64,000 bases of DNA from an uncultured Lachnospiraceae bacterium (GTDB lineage Bacteria; Bacillota; Clostridia; Lachnospirales; Lachnospiraceae), in the NCBI GenBank assembly GCA_902793995.1, contig CADBFP010000009.1, positions 23,351 through 87,350 of the forward strand, in the 5' to 3' direction. The notes under the pieces were generated by a model, which saw nothing but the letters and a program-made list of their open reading frames with translations, was not told where the DNA came from and did not search any database. Positions 33,373-41,683 of this stretch are shown piece after piece. Position 1 is the stretch's first letter; every line of letters begins with the position of its first letter. Both the position numbers and the translations under genes were made by a program.

Positions 33373-34695
33373 TCACCTCCAAATCTTCTGCTCTTTGGCT
33401 GCTGCTTCCAATTCTTCCCGAAATGCCGGATGGGCAATGGAAATCAATCTCTCCGCCCGCTCCCAGGTGGAAGCTCCCGCCAGATTCACCGCCCCCTGCT
33501 CCGTCACCACCCAGAAGGCCTGGGTCCGGGGGGTGGTAATAATATCGCCCCCGAAATGGGGCAGGATGCGGGAATGCCGCTCTCCCTTCTTATCCACGAA
33601 GGAAGAGGTCATACAGATAAAAGCCTTCCCTCCCGGTGCCGCCTGAGCCCCGGTGACATAATCCAGCTGGCCCCCGGTGCCGCTGATGTGGCGCAGCCCC
33701 GCGCTCTCCGAGGAAATCTGCCCGTAGAGATCGATGGCAATGCAGTTGTTCACGGAAATCATCCGGCTGTTCTGAGCGATCACGCCCGGATCGTTTACAT
33801 AAGATAAAGGCGCCGCCGCCACGGAGGGGTTATCCTGCACCCAGTCATAGAGGGCGGAGGAGCCGAAGACGATCCCCGTCACCCCCTTGCCGGGGTAAAT
33901 GCTCTTTTGCCGGTTGGTAAGCTTGCCGGCTTCGGAAAGCTTCATATAGGCATCCCCGCAGAGCTCCGTATGCATGCCCAGATCCTTGATATCCGAATCC
34001 GCCAGCATGGCCCCCACCACATTCGGCATGGCCCCGATTCCCAGCTGCAGGGTGGAGCCGTCCGCAATATGGGGGATCAGATGGGCGGCGATGGCCTTGT
34101 CTTCCTCGCTGGCGGTCCCCACCGGAAACTCCGGCAGCGGGGCGTGCTCTCCTTCCACCACCATATCCACTTCGGAAATATGGATGCACTCTCCGAAGAG
34201 GCCCTGGATCCGGGGCAGGTGCTCGTTCACCTCCAGGATCACGGTCTTCGCTTTCTTCAGAATAGCCGCCGCCACGCCGGTGGCGCAGGAAAGGTTGAAA
34301 TAGCCGTGGCGGTCCATGGGGGGCACCGCCATCATGGCCACATCCACCGTGAGGAAGTTCTCGTAATACCAGCTGTTGTTGCGGAACAGCATGGGGATGT
34401 AATTGCACAGCCCCTTGTCCGCCAGGGCCCGCTCATAGCCGGAGCAGTGCCAGGTATTGTACACAAAATGCTTCCGGCTGGGGTCGCACTCCGCCACCTG
34501 GATGGGGCCGAAGGTGAGATTTCCCCGGAATTTCACATCAAAGAGCTCGTCCCGCCGCTCCGCCAGGGCAGCGTCCAGGAGGGGCGGGAAGCAGACATTG
34601 GTGGTATAATCCACCCAGTCCCCGGATTTGACGATTTTTACCGCTTCCTGGGGGGTGCGGAGTTTTTGTTTGTATTGTTCGTAGATGTTGTTCAT
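33373..34695 (-). CDS. Butyryl-CoA:acetate CoA-transferase-like enzyme
   Basis: A complete 440-residue acetyl-CoA hydrolase/transferase family member. The N-terminal EQYKQKLRTPQEAVKIVKSG is close to the EEYKQKLVSADEAVK-type start of butyryl-CoA:acetate CoA-transferases. Further marks are LQLGIGAMPNVVGAML (217-231) and GMHTEL with Glu244 at the catalytic position. In this operon it could release the aryl- or acyl-CoA made by IorAB as free acid while saving CoA as acetyl- or butyryl-CoA. The ATG at 34695 has a GAGGAAAACT site; the frame extends upstream into repeats, which is not real coding. It is a distant paralogue of the partial gene at 1-767. Confidence 0.92.
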   Translation of the reverse strand: MNNIYEQYKQKLRTPQEAVKIVKSGDWVDYTTNVCFPPLLDAALAERRDELFDVKFRGNLTFGPIQVAECDPSRKHFVYNTWHCSGYERALADKGLCNYIPMLFRNNSWYYENFLTVDVAMMAVPPMDRHGYFNLSCATGVAAAILKKAKTVILEVNEHLPRIQGLFGECIHISEVDMVVEGEHAPLPEFPVGTASEEDKAIAAHLIPHIADGSTLQLGIGAMPNVVGAMLADSDIKDLGMHTELCGDAYMKLSEAGKLTNRQKSIYPGKGVTGIVFGSSALYDWVQDNPSVAAAPLSYVNDPGVIAQNSRMISVNNCIAIDLYGQISSESAGLRHISGTGGQLDYVTGAQAAPGGKAFICMTSSFVDKKGERHSRILPHFGGDIITTPRTQAFWVVTEQGAVNLAGASTWERAERLISIAHPAFREELEAAAKEQKIWR

Positions 34696-34740
34696 AGTTT
34701 TCCTCAATAGGCGGGCCGCAAGCGACACCGGGCATCCACC

Positions 34741-34850
34741 CGTAGGGGCGGCGATCCGCCGCCTCCATCCGCCGCAAGGCGGATTCATTTCCATCATTTG
34801 CCGCCAGGCAAATGCACCTTCGGGCAGGCGGGCCGGTGGCACACCGGCCC
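34741..34850. repeat. Cluster of palindromic repeats upstream of the CoA-transferase
   Basis: It contains a CGTAGGGGCGG palindrome (34741-34763), one copy of a 28-base repeat (34789-34816) and the perfect nine-base inverted repeat GGGCCGGTG-gca-CACCGGCCC (34830-34850) edged by CCCCTACGG. No gene is present between 34696 and 34850. Confidence 0.8.
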
Positions 34851-35459
34851 CTACGGACTGTACGCTTCGCACAGATAGTATATTCCAGGGTAGTCTATAT
34901 CCTCCCAGTAAATATGTTCTTCATCCCGGTTTGATATATAGACTCGCCCGCCCCGTTGCCATCCACCCAGCCATGTCAATTCCTCGTCCGGGTATTTATC
35001 ATAAACTCTCACCTCTAATTCCCCGTAAGAGACATACCCATCCGGAACAGCGTCCACATACTGATATGTATCACGGAAAAGGCTTCCTCTCACAAATATG
35101 AAATGACCGCTATTCATTTCTTTTGAAAGAAATAATTGATATATTCCTTTTCGGGCACTAATCAAGAGTGACTCTTGAGTACTTGTGTTTTTATATATTT
35201 CGGAATCCTCTCTCCCAAACAAATCCCCATAGTTCCATGTCACCTGCAAAACATCTTTAACATTTCCCAATAAACTGTAATGGGCCGGAACGCTATTGAA
35301 GGAATGACCACTATAGGAATAATCCCGGCCATCATATTTGAATCGGGGCGGAAAACCAGTATATGGTGTTGAGCATCCGCTTATCAATCCAAGCGTAAGC
35401 AGAAGAACACATAGCCGCCACAAGGTTGCTTTGTCATCATGTGAATGTTTAGTCATCAT
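34851..35459 (-). CDS. Hypothetical lipoprotein, probably an inserted cassette
   Basis: A roughly 200-residue protein of no recognised family. A lipoprotein signal is visible (LWRLCVLLLTLGLISGC, with the cysteine about 28 residues in). The rest is polar and Tyr-rich (DGRDYSYSGHSFNSVPAHYS, HIYWEDIDYPGIYYLCEAYSP). No good ribosome site is seen, so the start (35456, 35459 or 35471) is uncertain. Its bases are visibly more AT-rich than the surrounding operon. It is flanked by 28-base direct repeats at 34789-34816 and 35463-35490, and it splits iorB from the CoA-transferase gene. Horizontal arrival is likely. Confidence 0.6.
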   Translation of the reverse strand: MMTKHSHDDKATLWRLCVLLLTLGLISGCSTPYTGFPPRFKYDGRDYSYSGHSFNSVPAHYSLLGNVKDVLQVTWNYGDLFGREDSEIYKNTSTQESLLISARKGIYQLFLSKEMNSGHFIFVRGSLFRDTYQYVDAVPDGYVSYGELEVRVYDKYPDEELTWLGGWQRGGRVYISNRDEEHIYWEDIDYPGIYYLCEAYSP

Positions 35460-35462
35460 GTA

Positions 35463-35490
35463 TTCCATCATTTGCCGCCAGGCAAATGCA
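35463..35490. repeat. Second copy of the 28-base direct repeat
   Basis: Identical over 28 bases to 34789-34816, with an internal CATTTGCC/GGCAAATG hairpin. The two copies bracket the lipoprotein gene, 674 bases apart. Confidence 0.9.
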
Positions 35491-35493
35491 GCT

Positions 35494-36069
35494 TTACGAC
35501 ACCGCCTCGTACCCGGCCTTGTAGGCTGCCAGGTTCAGCTCCCGGAACTTCTCCGGCACCGTATCCGCTATCACGCTCTCCCAGTCGATATCATCCATCT
35601 TCAGGGCCTTTACCATACTCCCAAACAGCACAATATTCATGCATTTGGCGCTCCCCAGCTCCCGGGCAATCTTCTCTGCATTCAGCACATGACAGGCAAA
35701 ATGCTTCTCCATGGCCTCCAGCGTCCCTGCCGGATACTCCGCCAGCCCCGCCGCCACGGTGGCGCCCTCGATCTCATAATCGTTGATGACCGCCACACCC
35801 TCCGGCTTCAGATAATCCGCATAGCGCACCGCTTCCATCTTCTCAAAGGCCACCACGATATCCGCAGCCCCCTTGCCGATGAGGGGCGAATACACCTTTT
35901 CCCCCCAGCGCACCTGGGTGGAGACGCTGCCCCCCCGCTGGCTCATGCCGTGAACCTCGGACATTTTCACATCATACCCTGCCTGCATCAGGCCGTTCAC
36001 CAGCACCTTGGCGGTGAGGATAGCCCCCTGGCCTCCCACGCCTACCAACAACGCACTTTTCACACTCAT
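35494..36069 (-). CDS. iorB: Indolepyruvate:ferredoxin oxidoreductase beta subunit
   Basis: The 191-residue beta subunit of the arylpyruvate oxidoreductase. It has the pyruvate ferredoxin oxidoreductase gamma-type fold with LLVGVGGQGAILTAKVL at the N-terminus and the diagnostic SEVHGMSQRGGSVSTQVRWG block. Together with IorA it oxidises aryl-2-oxo acids to aryl-acetyl-CoA, CO2 and reduced ferredoxin. The ATG at 36069 has a GGAGGCCTGAT site one base after iorA ends; the longer frame to 36165 overlaps iorA and is rejected. The stop lies four bases from the 28-base repeat that starts the inserted cassette. Confidence 0.96.
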   Translation of the reverse strand: MSVKSALLVGVGGQGAILTAKVLVNGLMQAGYDVKMSEVHGMSQRGGSVSTQVRWGEKVYSPLIGKGAADIVVAFEKMEAVRYADYLKPEGVAVINDYEIEGATVAAGLAEYPAGTLEAMEKHFACHVLNAEKIARELGSAKCMNIVLFGSMVKALKMDDIDWESVIADTVPEKFRELNLAAYKAGYEAVS

Positions 36070-36070
36070 A

Positions 36071-37819
36071 TCAGGCCTCCTTTTCAATGGCCCCCATGGG
36101 GCAGACCTGGGCGCATACAGTGCAGCCCACACACTGGTTCCGGTCGATCTTCGCCTGGCCGTCATTCACGCTGATGGCAGGGCAGCCCACGGAAAGGCAC
36201 ATCTTGCAGCCGATGCAGCTGTCCGTCACATGGCACATGCCGATCTCGTGCTTCATCCGCTTGATCAAAAGGCAGGGACGGCGGGTAATGATGGCCGCCT
36301 TCTCCTGGCTGGCCAGGGCATCCTTCACCGCCTGCTCCATGGCAGCCAGATCCTGAGGATCCACAATAATTACATTCTTAAAGCCGCAGGCCTGAAGAAT
36401 GTCTTCAATCTTCAAAGCCTCCGCAATCTCCCCTTCCAGGGAATAGCCGGAGCCGGGGTTGTCCTGATGCCCCGTCATACCGGTGATGTGATTATCCAGC
36501 ACCACGGGAATCACATTCCCCTGGTTGTACATGATTTCCACCGCTCCGGTGATGCCGCTGTGGAAGAAGGTGGAATCTCCCAGCACACCGAAGACCTTCT
36601 TATCTTTCTGGCCCGTGGCCTCAAAGGCCTTGGCCAGGCCCATGGCCACGGAGAAGCCGCCTCCCATGCAGACCACGCTGTCCAGGGCATTTAAGGGCGG
36701 CGCCGCTCCCAAGGTGTAGCAGCCGATATCTCCCGCCACCACAAAGTCCTTGTGGCGGCCGACGGTATAGAAGAAACCTCTGTGGGGGCAGCCGGGACAC
36801 AGCACTGGCGGACGGGACACGGCGGAAACCTCCACCTGGGTGGCCTCCGGCTTCACCCCGAAGATCTGCTCCCGGAGCCGTTCCGGATTCATTTCATATA
36901 AGGGGGTGGTCAAATCCTTGCCCACGCAGTCGATCCCAGCCGCCTTGATCTGCTCTTCCATAAAGGGATCCAGCTCTTCAATGACATACAGCTTTTCCAC
37001 CTTGGCGGCGAATTTCTTAATGAGATCCATGGGCAGGGGGTTGGTGATGCCCAGCTTCAGGAAGGAAGTATCCTCCGGGAAGACCTCTTTGGCATATTGA
37101 TAGGCGATGGAAGCGGAAATCACGCCCACTTTCGTCCCCTTCATCTCCATGCGGTTTAAGGGGCTCTGGCAGGCCCACTCTTCCAGGGCTTTTAAGTTTT
37201 CTTCTACTTTGGGATGGTTCAGGTAGGCATGGGCGGGGGTGCAGACAAATTTCCGCACATTCCGCTTATAAACGGGCACTTCCGGCTCGGTCCGTTCTCC
37301 CAGCTCCACTAAGGACTTGGAGTGAGCCACCCGGGTGGTGGTGCGGAAAAGCACCGGGGTGTCGAATTTCTCCGAGATTTCGCAGGCCGCCGCCATAAAA
37401 TCTTTGCATTCCTGGGAATCGGAAGGCTCCACCATGGCCATTTTGGCGGCCCGGGCATAGTGGCGGTTATCCTGCTCATTCTGGGAAGAATGCATGCTGG
37501 GATCGTCCGCGCTGACGATGATGAATCCGCCTCCCACGCCGTTGTAGGCGGCGGTGAAGATAGGGTCGGCTGCCACATTTACGCCTACGTGTTTCATAGC
37601 GGTGAGGCTCCGGACCCCGGCGATGGAGGCCCCGTAGGCCACCTCCGTGGCCACCTTTTCATTGGGGGCCCATTCCGCGTACAAGGCATCCTTGTACTGG
37701 GGCAGGTTTTCAAAAATTTCCGTACTGGGGGTTCCGGGATAGGCAGAAGCCACCTTCACCCCGGCCTCGTAGGCCCCCCGGGCGATGGCTTCGTTACCGG
37801 ACAATAATACTTTTGCCAT
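36071..37819 (-). CDS. iorA: Indolepyruvate:ferredoxin oxidoreductase alpha subunit
   Basis: The 582-residue catalytic subunit, cytoplasmic and oxygen-sensitive. The N-terminal half carries the oxo-acid site (GNEAIARGAYEAGVKVASAYPGT...). The central part has the thiamine-diphosphate motif GDIGCYTLGAAPPLNALD. The C-terminus holds two [4Fe-4S] clusters, CIGCKMCLSVGCP and CVGCTVCAQVCP. The length and the two-cluster tail fit IorA (about 580-640). Downstream iorB, a CoA-transferase and an aminotransferase make a short amino-acid-oxidation operon. A TATAAT (37842-37837) lies 18 bases upstream, right at the edge of an interspersed repeat; no matching -35 is seen inside the repeat. Confidence 0.97.
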   Translation of the reverse strand: MAKVLLSGNEAIARGAYEAGVKVASAYPGTPSTEIFENLPQYKDALYAEWAPNEKVATEVAYGASIAGVRSLTAMKHVGVNVAADPIFTAAYNGVGGGFIIVSADDPSMHSSQNEQDNRHYARAAKMAMVEPSDSQECKDFMAAACEISEKFDTPVLFRTTTRVAHSKSLVELGERTEPEVPVYKRNVRKFVCTPAHAYLNHPKVEENLKALEEWACQSPLNRMEMKGTKVGVISASIAYQYAKEVFPEDTSFLKLGITNPLPMDLIKKFAAKVEKLYVIEELDPFMEEQIKAAGIDCVGKDLTTPLYEMNPERLREQIFGVKPEATQVEVSAVSRPPVLCPGCPHRGFFYTVGRHKDFVVAGDIGCYTLGAAPPLNALDSVVCMGGGFSVAMGLAKAFEATGQKDKKVFGVLGDSTFFHSGITGAVEIMYNQGNVIPVVLDNHITGMTGHQDNPGSGYSLEGEIAEALKIEDILQACGFKNVIIVDPQDLAAMEQAVKDALASQEKAAIITRRPCLLIKRMKHEIGMCHVTDSCIGCKMCLSVGCPAISVNDGQAKIDRNQCVGCTVCAQVCPMGAIEKEA

Positions 37820-37844
37820 AGTGTTCCGCCTTTCAAATTATATT

Positions 37845-38013
37845 CTTGCCCTCTCCCGGACGCGGGGGGCAAAACCACCGAAGCGCTGCCAGTGGCAGAT
37901 GAAGAGAGGTGGTTTTGGTGACATCGTCCGAAAAAACGACCGAAGAGGGAAGCTTTTTCGGCAGTGGCACGGTCCCTGAGCTTGTCGAAGGGCCGTGACG
38001 GGTGAGGGCGACT
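37845..38013. repeat. Composite interspersed repeat upstream of iorA
   Basis: The outer part matches 47344-47408 (CTTGCCCTCTCCCGGACGCG at the left, GTGAGGGCGACT at the right). The inner 100 bases match, in reverse orientation, the two-stem module of 20710-20816. Part of the inner stem is lost, replaced by a GGTCCCTGAGCTTGTCGAAG motif. With 43737-43894 it forms a pair of inverted copies 5.7 kb apart. Confidence 0.88.
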
Positions 38014-38062
38014 TGTCCCCTACTATTTACGTACCTCTTTTGGTATTATTTTACTCCACCCC

Positions 38063-38096
38063 TTGCCAAAACAAAAGCCCTATTTTATAATAGGGC
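38063..38096 (+). promoter_or_regulatory. lysR promoter and overlapping operator
   Basis: TTGCCA (38063-38068), 17 bases, TATAAT (38086-38091). The -10 lies inside a palindrome with arms GCCCTATT and AATAGGGC (38077-38096), a likely LysR binding site that could serve both divergent genes. Confidence 0.75.
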
Positions 38097-38134
38097 CATA
38101 AGTAAAACTTAATCCTCACATAAGGGAAACCGCT

Positions 38135-39016
38135 ATGACGATACAGCAAATCCTCTACGCACTGGAAACCGCCGGCTGCGGCAGCATTTCCACCGCCGCG
38201 GCCCGCCTTTATATTTCCCAATCCGCCCTCTCCCAGCAGATCCACCGACTGGAAAAGGAACTGGGCTACGACTTGTTCGTTCGAAAAAACCAGGGTCTGG
38301 AGCTGACCCTGGAAGGGGAGAACTTCTGCGAAGAAGCCCGGAATCTGGCAGATGCCTGGGCCTATTTTTCCGCCCGGGTGAAAAGTCCGGAAACCACGGG
38401 CCGCCATCTGCGGATCGGCATCGGCTCCCGGGTCTTTTCCAACGGGCTTTTTCCGCAAATCGTCTCCTATTTTGAAGAACGGCCGGAGCTGGAAATCTCC
38501 TTTGTGACGGAGGCCGGCCGGGACTTCCTGATGGCCTTAAAACAAAAAAGCCTGGATCTGGCTTTGGATGTTCTGCCGGCGGAGGATTATGTATCGGATC
38601 ACAGCGAATTCGTCTCCCTGCCCCTCATCAAAGAAGTCCAGTGCATCCTCATGGCCCGGGAGAATCCCCTGGCTGGTAAAAAATCCCTCCGGTACAAAGA
38701 CCTGGAGGGGGCCACCATGATCTCCGGCCTGGAGCAAAGCTCCGAAGCCCGGATTTTAAGAGAGATGGTGAAAAAGCATGACGTGCACCTAAAGCGCATG
38801 TACCGCTCTGACGGCATCGATACGGTGATGCGGCTGGTAAAAAGCGGCAAGGGCCTGATCTTAGGCCCCCGCTCCTTTGCGGAATATTTCGGTGTAGCCG
38901 CCGTCCCCGTCATCCCCAAAACGGAAGCCTCCCTACAGTTCATCTGCCTGAAAGACCGGGCGGAACGGAAGGAAATCCGAGAGTTTAGAGAGTATTTGAC
39001 GGGGTTACGGCAATAG
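38135..39016 (+). CDS. LysR family transcriptional regulator
   Basis: A 293-residue LysR-type regulator. The N-terminal winged helix (about 1-60) reads LETAGCGSISTAAARLYISQSALSQQIHRLEKELG, and the effector-binding domain fills residues about 90-290. It is divergent from iorAB and is the natural candidate regulator of that operon, probably in response to an aromatic amino or oxo acid (inference). A TATAAT promoter inside a palindrome suggests autoregulation. The 3' end overlaps the convergent lipoprotein gene by 12 bases. Confidence 0.94.
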   Translation: MTIQQILYALETAGCGSISTAAARLYISQSALSQQIHRLEKELGYDLFVRKNQGLELTLEGENFCEEARNLADAWAYFSARVKSPETTGRHLRIGIGSRVFSNGLFPQIVSYFEERPELEISFVTEAGRDFLMALKQKSLDLALDVLPAEDYVSDHSEFVSLPLIKEVQCILMARENPLAGKKSLRYKDLEGATMISGLEQSSEARILREMVKKHDVHLKRMYRSDGIDTVMRLVKSGKGLILGPRSFAEYFGVAAVPVIPKTEASLQFICLKDRAERKEIREFREYLTGLRQ

Positions 39017-40348
39017 ATTCTCCAACTTGCCCATGGTGGCCTCGTCGAACTCCCGGAACTGCACGATCCAATCCTCCGATACTTTCACGAAGAGGCCCTC
39101 CACCCCGGGCACTCTGTAAACCTCCGTCCCCAGGGGCAGCTGGGTGGCCATCATATTCTTATTAGGCAGCTGTTTATTATCTACCGTGCCCACAATCCCT
39201 ACCGGAACCGCGGCGGAAGAAAGCTTATCCACTTTGTCCCCTGTATTGGTATAAATCTTTTCGTTCCAGTAAAGCAGCATTCGCTGAATCTCCCCCTGTG
39301 GATAGCCGGTGGGCGTCATAGCGCCGCTTCCGGCACTGCCGGGATCGCCCCACAGGCGGGCATCCGCTTCATTGATATCAAATTCCGCCGCCCCATAGCA
39401 GCGTTTGTTGCCGTTTGCAATGAACAAATCCTTCACCAGACGGTAATGGCCCAAGGGCAGCTTGCCATACATAGTCAGGGAATGGTTCATTTCACGGCTC
39501 TGTCCCGGCTCCAGGTTATACCCTTCCATAGTAAAGGCATAATTCCGCAGGGGACTGGCCGGCACAGAGTACCAGTCGGCGCCGTCCCAAACCTCCAGAC
39601 GGAATTCCCGGCCGTACAGCAGGCTCACTTCACTGCGATTGGTCAATACCACGGGATAATCGGAATTGCTTCGCGCCTTTATCTCCATTTCCACCATATC
39701 CGGATTGAGGCTCACGGTAGTCTTGGTCATATAATCAAAGCGCCACTGCCCTTCCTGCTCCAAAAGATAGCGGCTGAGATTCAAAGCTGATAATTCCGTT
39801 CCTTCCATAACCTGCTCTTTATCCCAGCTCATTTTGGCCAGGGAATCAAAATCATAAGGGAAATGATAGGCTTTCCCCTCCCGGGTCAGTAAATAGCCGT
39901 TGGTCCAGAGCATATGAAGCCCCGTGCCATCTTTGGTGGGCAGCTCCAGGCAGTATACGGGATAAGTCAATTTGTCTATGGAAAAATCTTCCGCCGGGCT
40001 GCCGGGGGTCTCCCGCAGGCTGGCTGCGATCTTCGCAAAATCGCTGAACTTATAGTATGTCCGCAGGGTTTGCCCGTCATACACGGAAAACACCATAGAG
40101 CCGGACAGCAGGGAAATCGTTGTTCCCATGGCATCCCACTCCGTCAGGGGCGTGCCCGATACGGCCATGGCGGGCATTGTGGGCGCAGCGGCCTCTGCCT
40201 GCAGGCTGCTCCCGGGAGCCGTGGTTCCGCTCCCCGCCGGAGCATCCGAGGGCGGTGCCGATGCCTTGTCTTTCTGCCCCGCGCCGCATCCCCCGAGCAT
40301 CAAAAGCAAAAGGCCTGCCGCGATCCAAAGGATTCTATTTTTCTTCAT
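39005..40348 (-). CDS. Hypothetical lipoprotein with Ig-like domain
   Basis: A 447-residue surface lipoprotein. The signal peptide ends in LGGCG (cysteine near residue 21) and is followed by an Ala/Pro/Ser linker. A central region (about 200-330) has the layout of bacterial Ig-like domains seen in Firmicutes lipoproteins: VVLTNRSEVSLLYGREFRLEVWDGADW, then LEPGQSREMNHSL and LPLGHYRLVKDL. The remainder is not recognised. No partner is evident; it is convergent with lysR and followed upstream by another lipoprotein gene, perhaps in one unit. Confidence 0.7.
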   Translation of the reverse strand: MKKNRILWIAAGLLLLMLGGCGAGQKDKASAPPSDAPAGSGTTAPGSSLQAEAAAPTMPAMAVSGTPLTEWDAMGTTISLLSGSMVFSVYDGQTLRTYYKFSDFAKIAASLRETPGSPAEDFSIDKLTYPVYCLELPTKDGTGLHMLWTNGYLLTREGKAYHFPYDFDSLAKMSWDKEQVMEGTELSALNLSRYLLEQEGQWRFDYMTKTTVSLNPDMVEMEIKARSNSDYPVVLTNRSEVSLLYGREFRLEVWDGADWYSVPASPLRNYAFTMEGYNLEPGQSREMNHSLTMYGKLPLGHYRLVKDLFIANGNKRCYGAAEFDINEADARLWGDPGSAGSGAMTPTGYPQGEIQRMLLYWNEKIYTNTGDKVDKLSSAAVPVGIVGTVDNKQLPNKNMMATQLPLGTEVYRVPGVEGLFVKVSEDWIVQFREFDEATMGKLENLLP

Positions 40349-40416
40349 GGTTGTCTCCTCCTTATTGCTTCATCAACAACAATACAATCCTTCAGGCAGA
40401 AATGTTGCGACAGTCC

Positions 40417-41391
40417 TTATTCTTTCCTGCAATAAGACTGCAATGCAGGAAACAGTATCTCAATCCCCATTTCCCGCCTCATTTCAGAGCTATAGTTGAC
40501 ATTTTGCGGATCAGTTTCTTCCAATGCAGCTTTCAGATCCCCTCTTTGGAGCAGCGCGTCCAACCCATTACTATTCCGGGCAGACAAAAGAAGAACTTCC
40601 TCCGATGTAAGCAAAACAGCACTGATGGCTGCTTCCTCTGCAGGATACAGAGGGCAGTTCAAAACTGTGACCAACAGATCCTTAGTAGACATTTTTTGCA
40701 ACACATCTTCGGGAATCTGGCATTTTGCCCTTTTTTCCTCAATGGACAGAGACGCCAATTCCTCATCGGAAGGAAAGGCAAATACACATTCCTGCAGCCC
40801 CCTTTTTCCCAGAGGAAAGGAATCCAGCAGGCTCTCCGGATCTGCCAGGGGCGGAAGGTGCAGGCAGACCAAATGGTCATCCTTTAAAAAATAGTAATTG
40901 TAGGATAGTAGCAATCTGCCAGGCGTGTTTTTTTCATATTCTTCTTCCCGGAGATACTCGACCCCATCCTTTTGATAGACCTTTGCACCGTTTGCAGCAG
41001 CCCGTGAATATCCTTCCATGCTATAACTGCCGGTGGGCAAATAGGTCGTGCAAAACAGGTAGTCTATGCGTGAACGATCGTGGCTGTCCAGGGCCACCTC
41101 CGGAGATAAGGGTGTGTTGATCTTATACGCAAAAGTGATATACCCTTCTTCCCGCATAGTGATCTCCTCCAGAGTAAACTGGGCCTTATCCACCGGCGGG
41201 ACATAGTAGACCGTATCTTTGTCAAGATTCTTCTCTTTCAAATAATCCTGTAGCTTGTCCTCCGAGGAAAAGCTTAAAGGGAGAACGCTCCCTGCGGTCT
41301 GAAGATTAGACGGTTCTGCATTTCGGCTGCACCCGCAGGAAAGGATCAAGAGGGAAAACAGTATTAGGAATAAACCAAAAATCTTTTTCAT
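40417..41391 (-). CDS. Hypothetical lipoprotein
   Basis: A 324-residue lipoprotein (MKKIFGLFLILFSLLILSCGC, modified Cys near 19 or 21) of unknown function. Residues about 228-300 (CQIPEDVLQKMSTKDLLVTV followed by a Glu/Ala-rich helix region) resemble a helical segment repeated in many secreted Clostridia and Bacteroidetes proteins of the 'IPEEVLKSMSTEELVE' kind. The N-terminal part is polar with several Tyr. The AGGAGGT site at the ATG is good. Base composition is lower in GC than the ribosomal cluster. Confidence 0.65.
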   Translation of the reverse strand: MKKIFGLFLILFSLLILSCGCSRNAEPSNLQTAGSVLPLSFSSEDKLQDYLKEKNLDKDTVYYVPPVDKAQFTLEEITMREEGYITFAYKINTPLSPEVALDSHDRSRIDYLFCTTYLPTGSYSMEGYSRAAANGAKVYQKDGVEYLREEEYEKNTPGRLLLSYNYYFLKDDHLVCLHLPPLADPESLLDSFPLGKRGLQECVFAFPSDEELASLSIEEKRAKCQIPEDVLQKMSTKDLLVTVLNCPLYPAEEAAISAVLLTSEEVLLLSARNSNGLDALLQRGDLKAALEETDPQNVNYSSEMRREMGIEILFPALQSYCRKE

Positions 41392-41409
41392 GTGTACCTC
41401 CTGTTGTCA

Positions 41410-41661
41410 TCAATCACAGTACTGTTTCGCCCAGTTTTGTAAAAGATCTGTATAATACGCTTCTTTCTCCTTGTCTCCATTCAAAACGACCCACCCCCGT
41501 TCGCTACTCCTATAGATGGAGAGGTTCTTTTTGCAATGAGGACATCTCCAAAACACGATCCCCAAAAGAGGATAGACTACCACGGCAGCTGCACCCGGAA
41601 TAATGAACACCCTTCTTTGCGTCATTGCTGAAAGAATGATCCCAACAATCACCACAGCCAA
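41410..41661 (-). CDS. Hypothetical small membrane protein with CxxC motif (start uncertain)
   Basis: A protein of at least 83 residues with two hydrophobic stretches (AVVIVGIILSA and VFIIPGAAAVVVYPLLGIVF), then a zinc-ribbon-like WRCPHCKKNL and a polar tail. The only start-like codon near the beginning is a TTG at 41661 without a ribosome site. The frame continues upstream with a sensible sequence (NPLKYRSLSLAITL) but no ATG or GTG before it overlaps the preceding gene. Either translation is coupled at an unusual codon or the start has been damaged. It follows the gene at 41684 on the same strand. Confidence 0.5.
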   Translation of the reverse strand: MAVVIVGIILSAMTQRRVFIIPGAAAVVVYPLLGIVFWRCPHCKKNLSIYRSSERGWVVLNGDKEKEAYYTDLLQNWAKQYCD

Positions 41662-41683
41662 TGTAATGGCAAGTGATAGGCTT

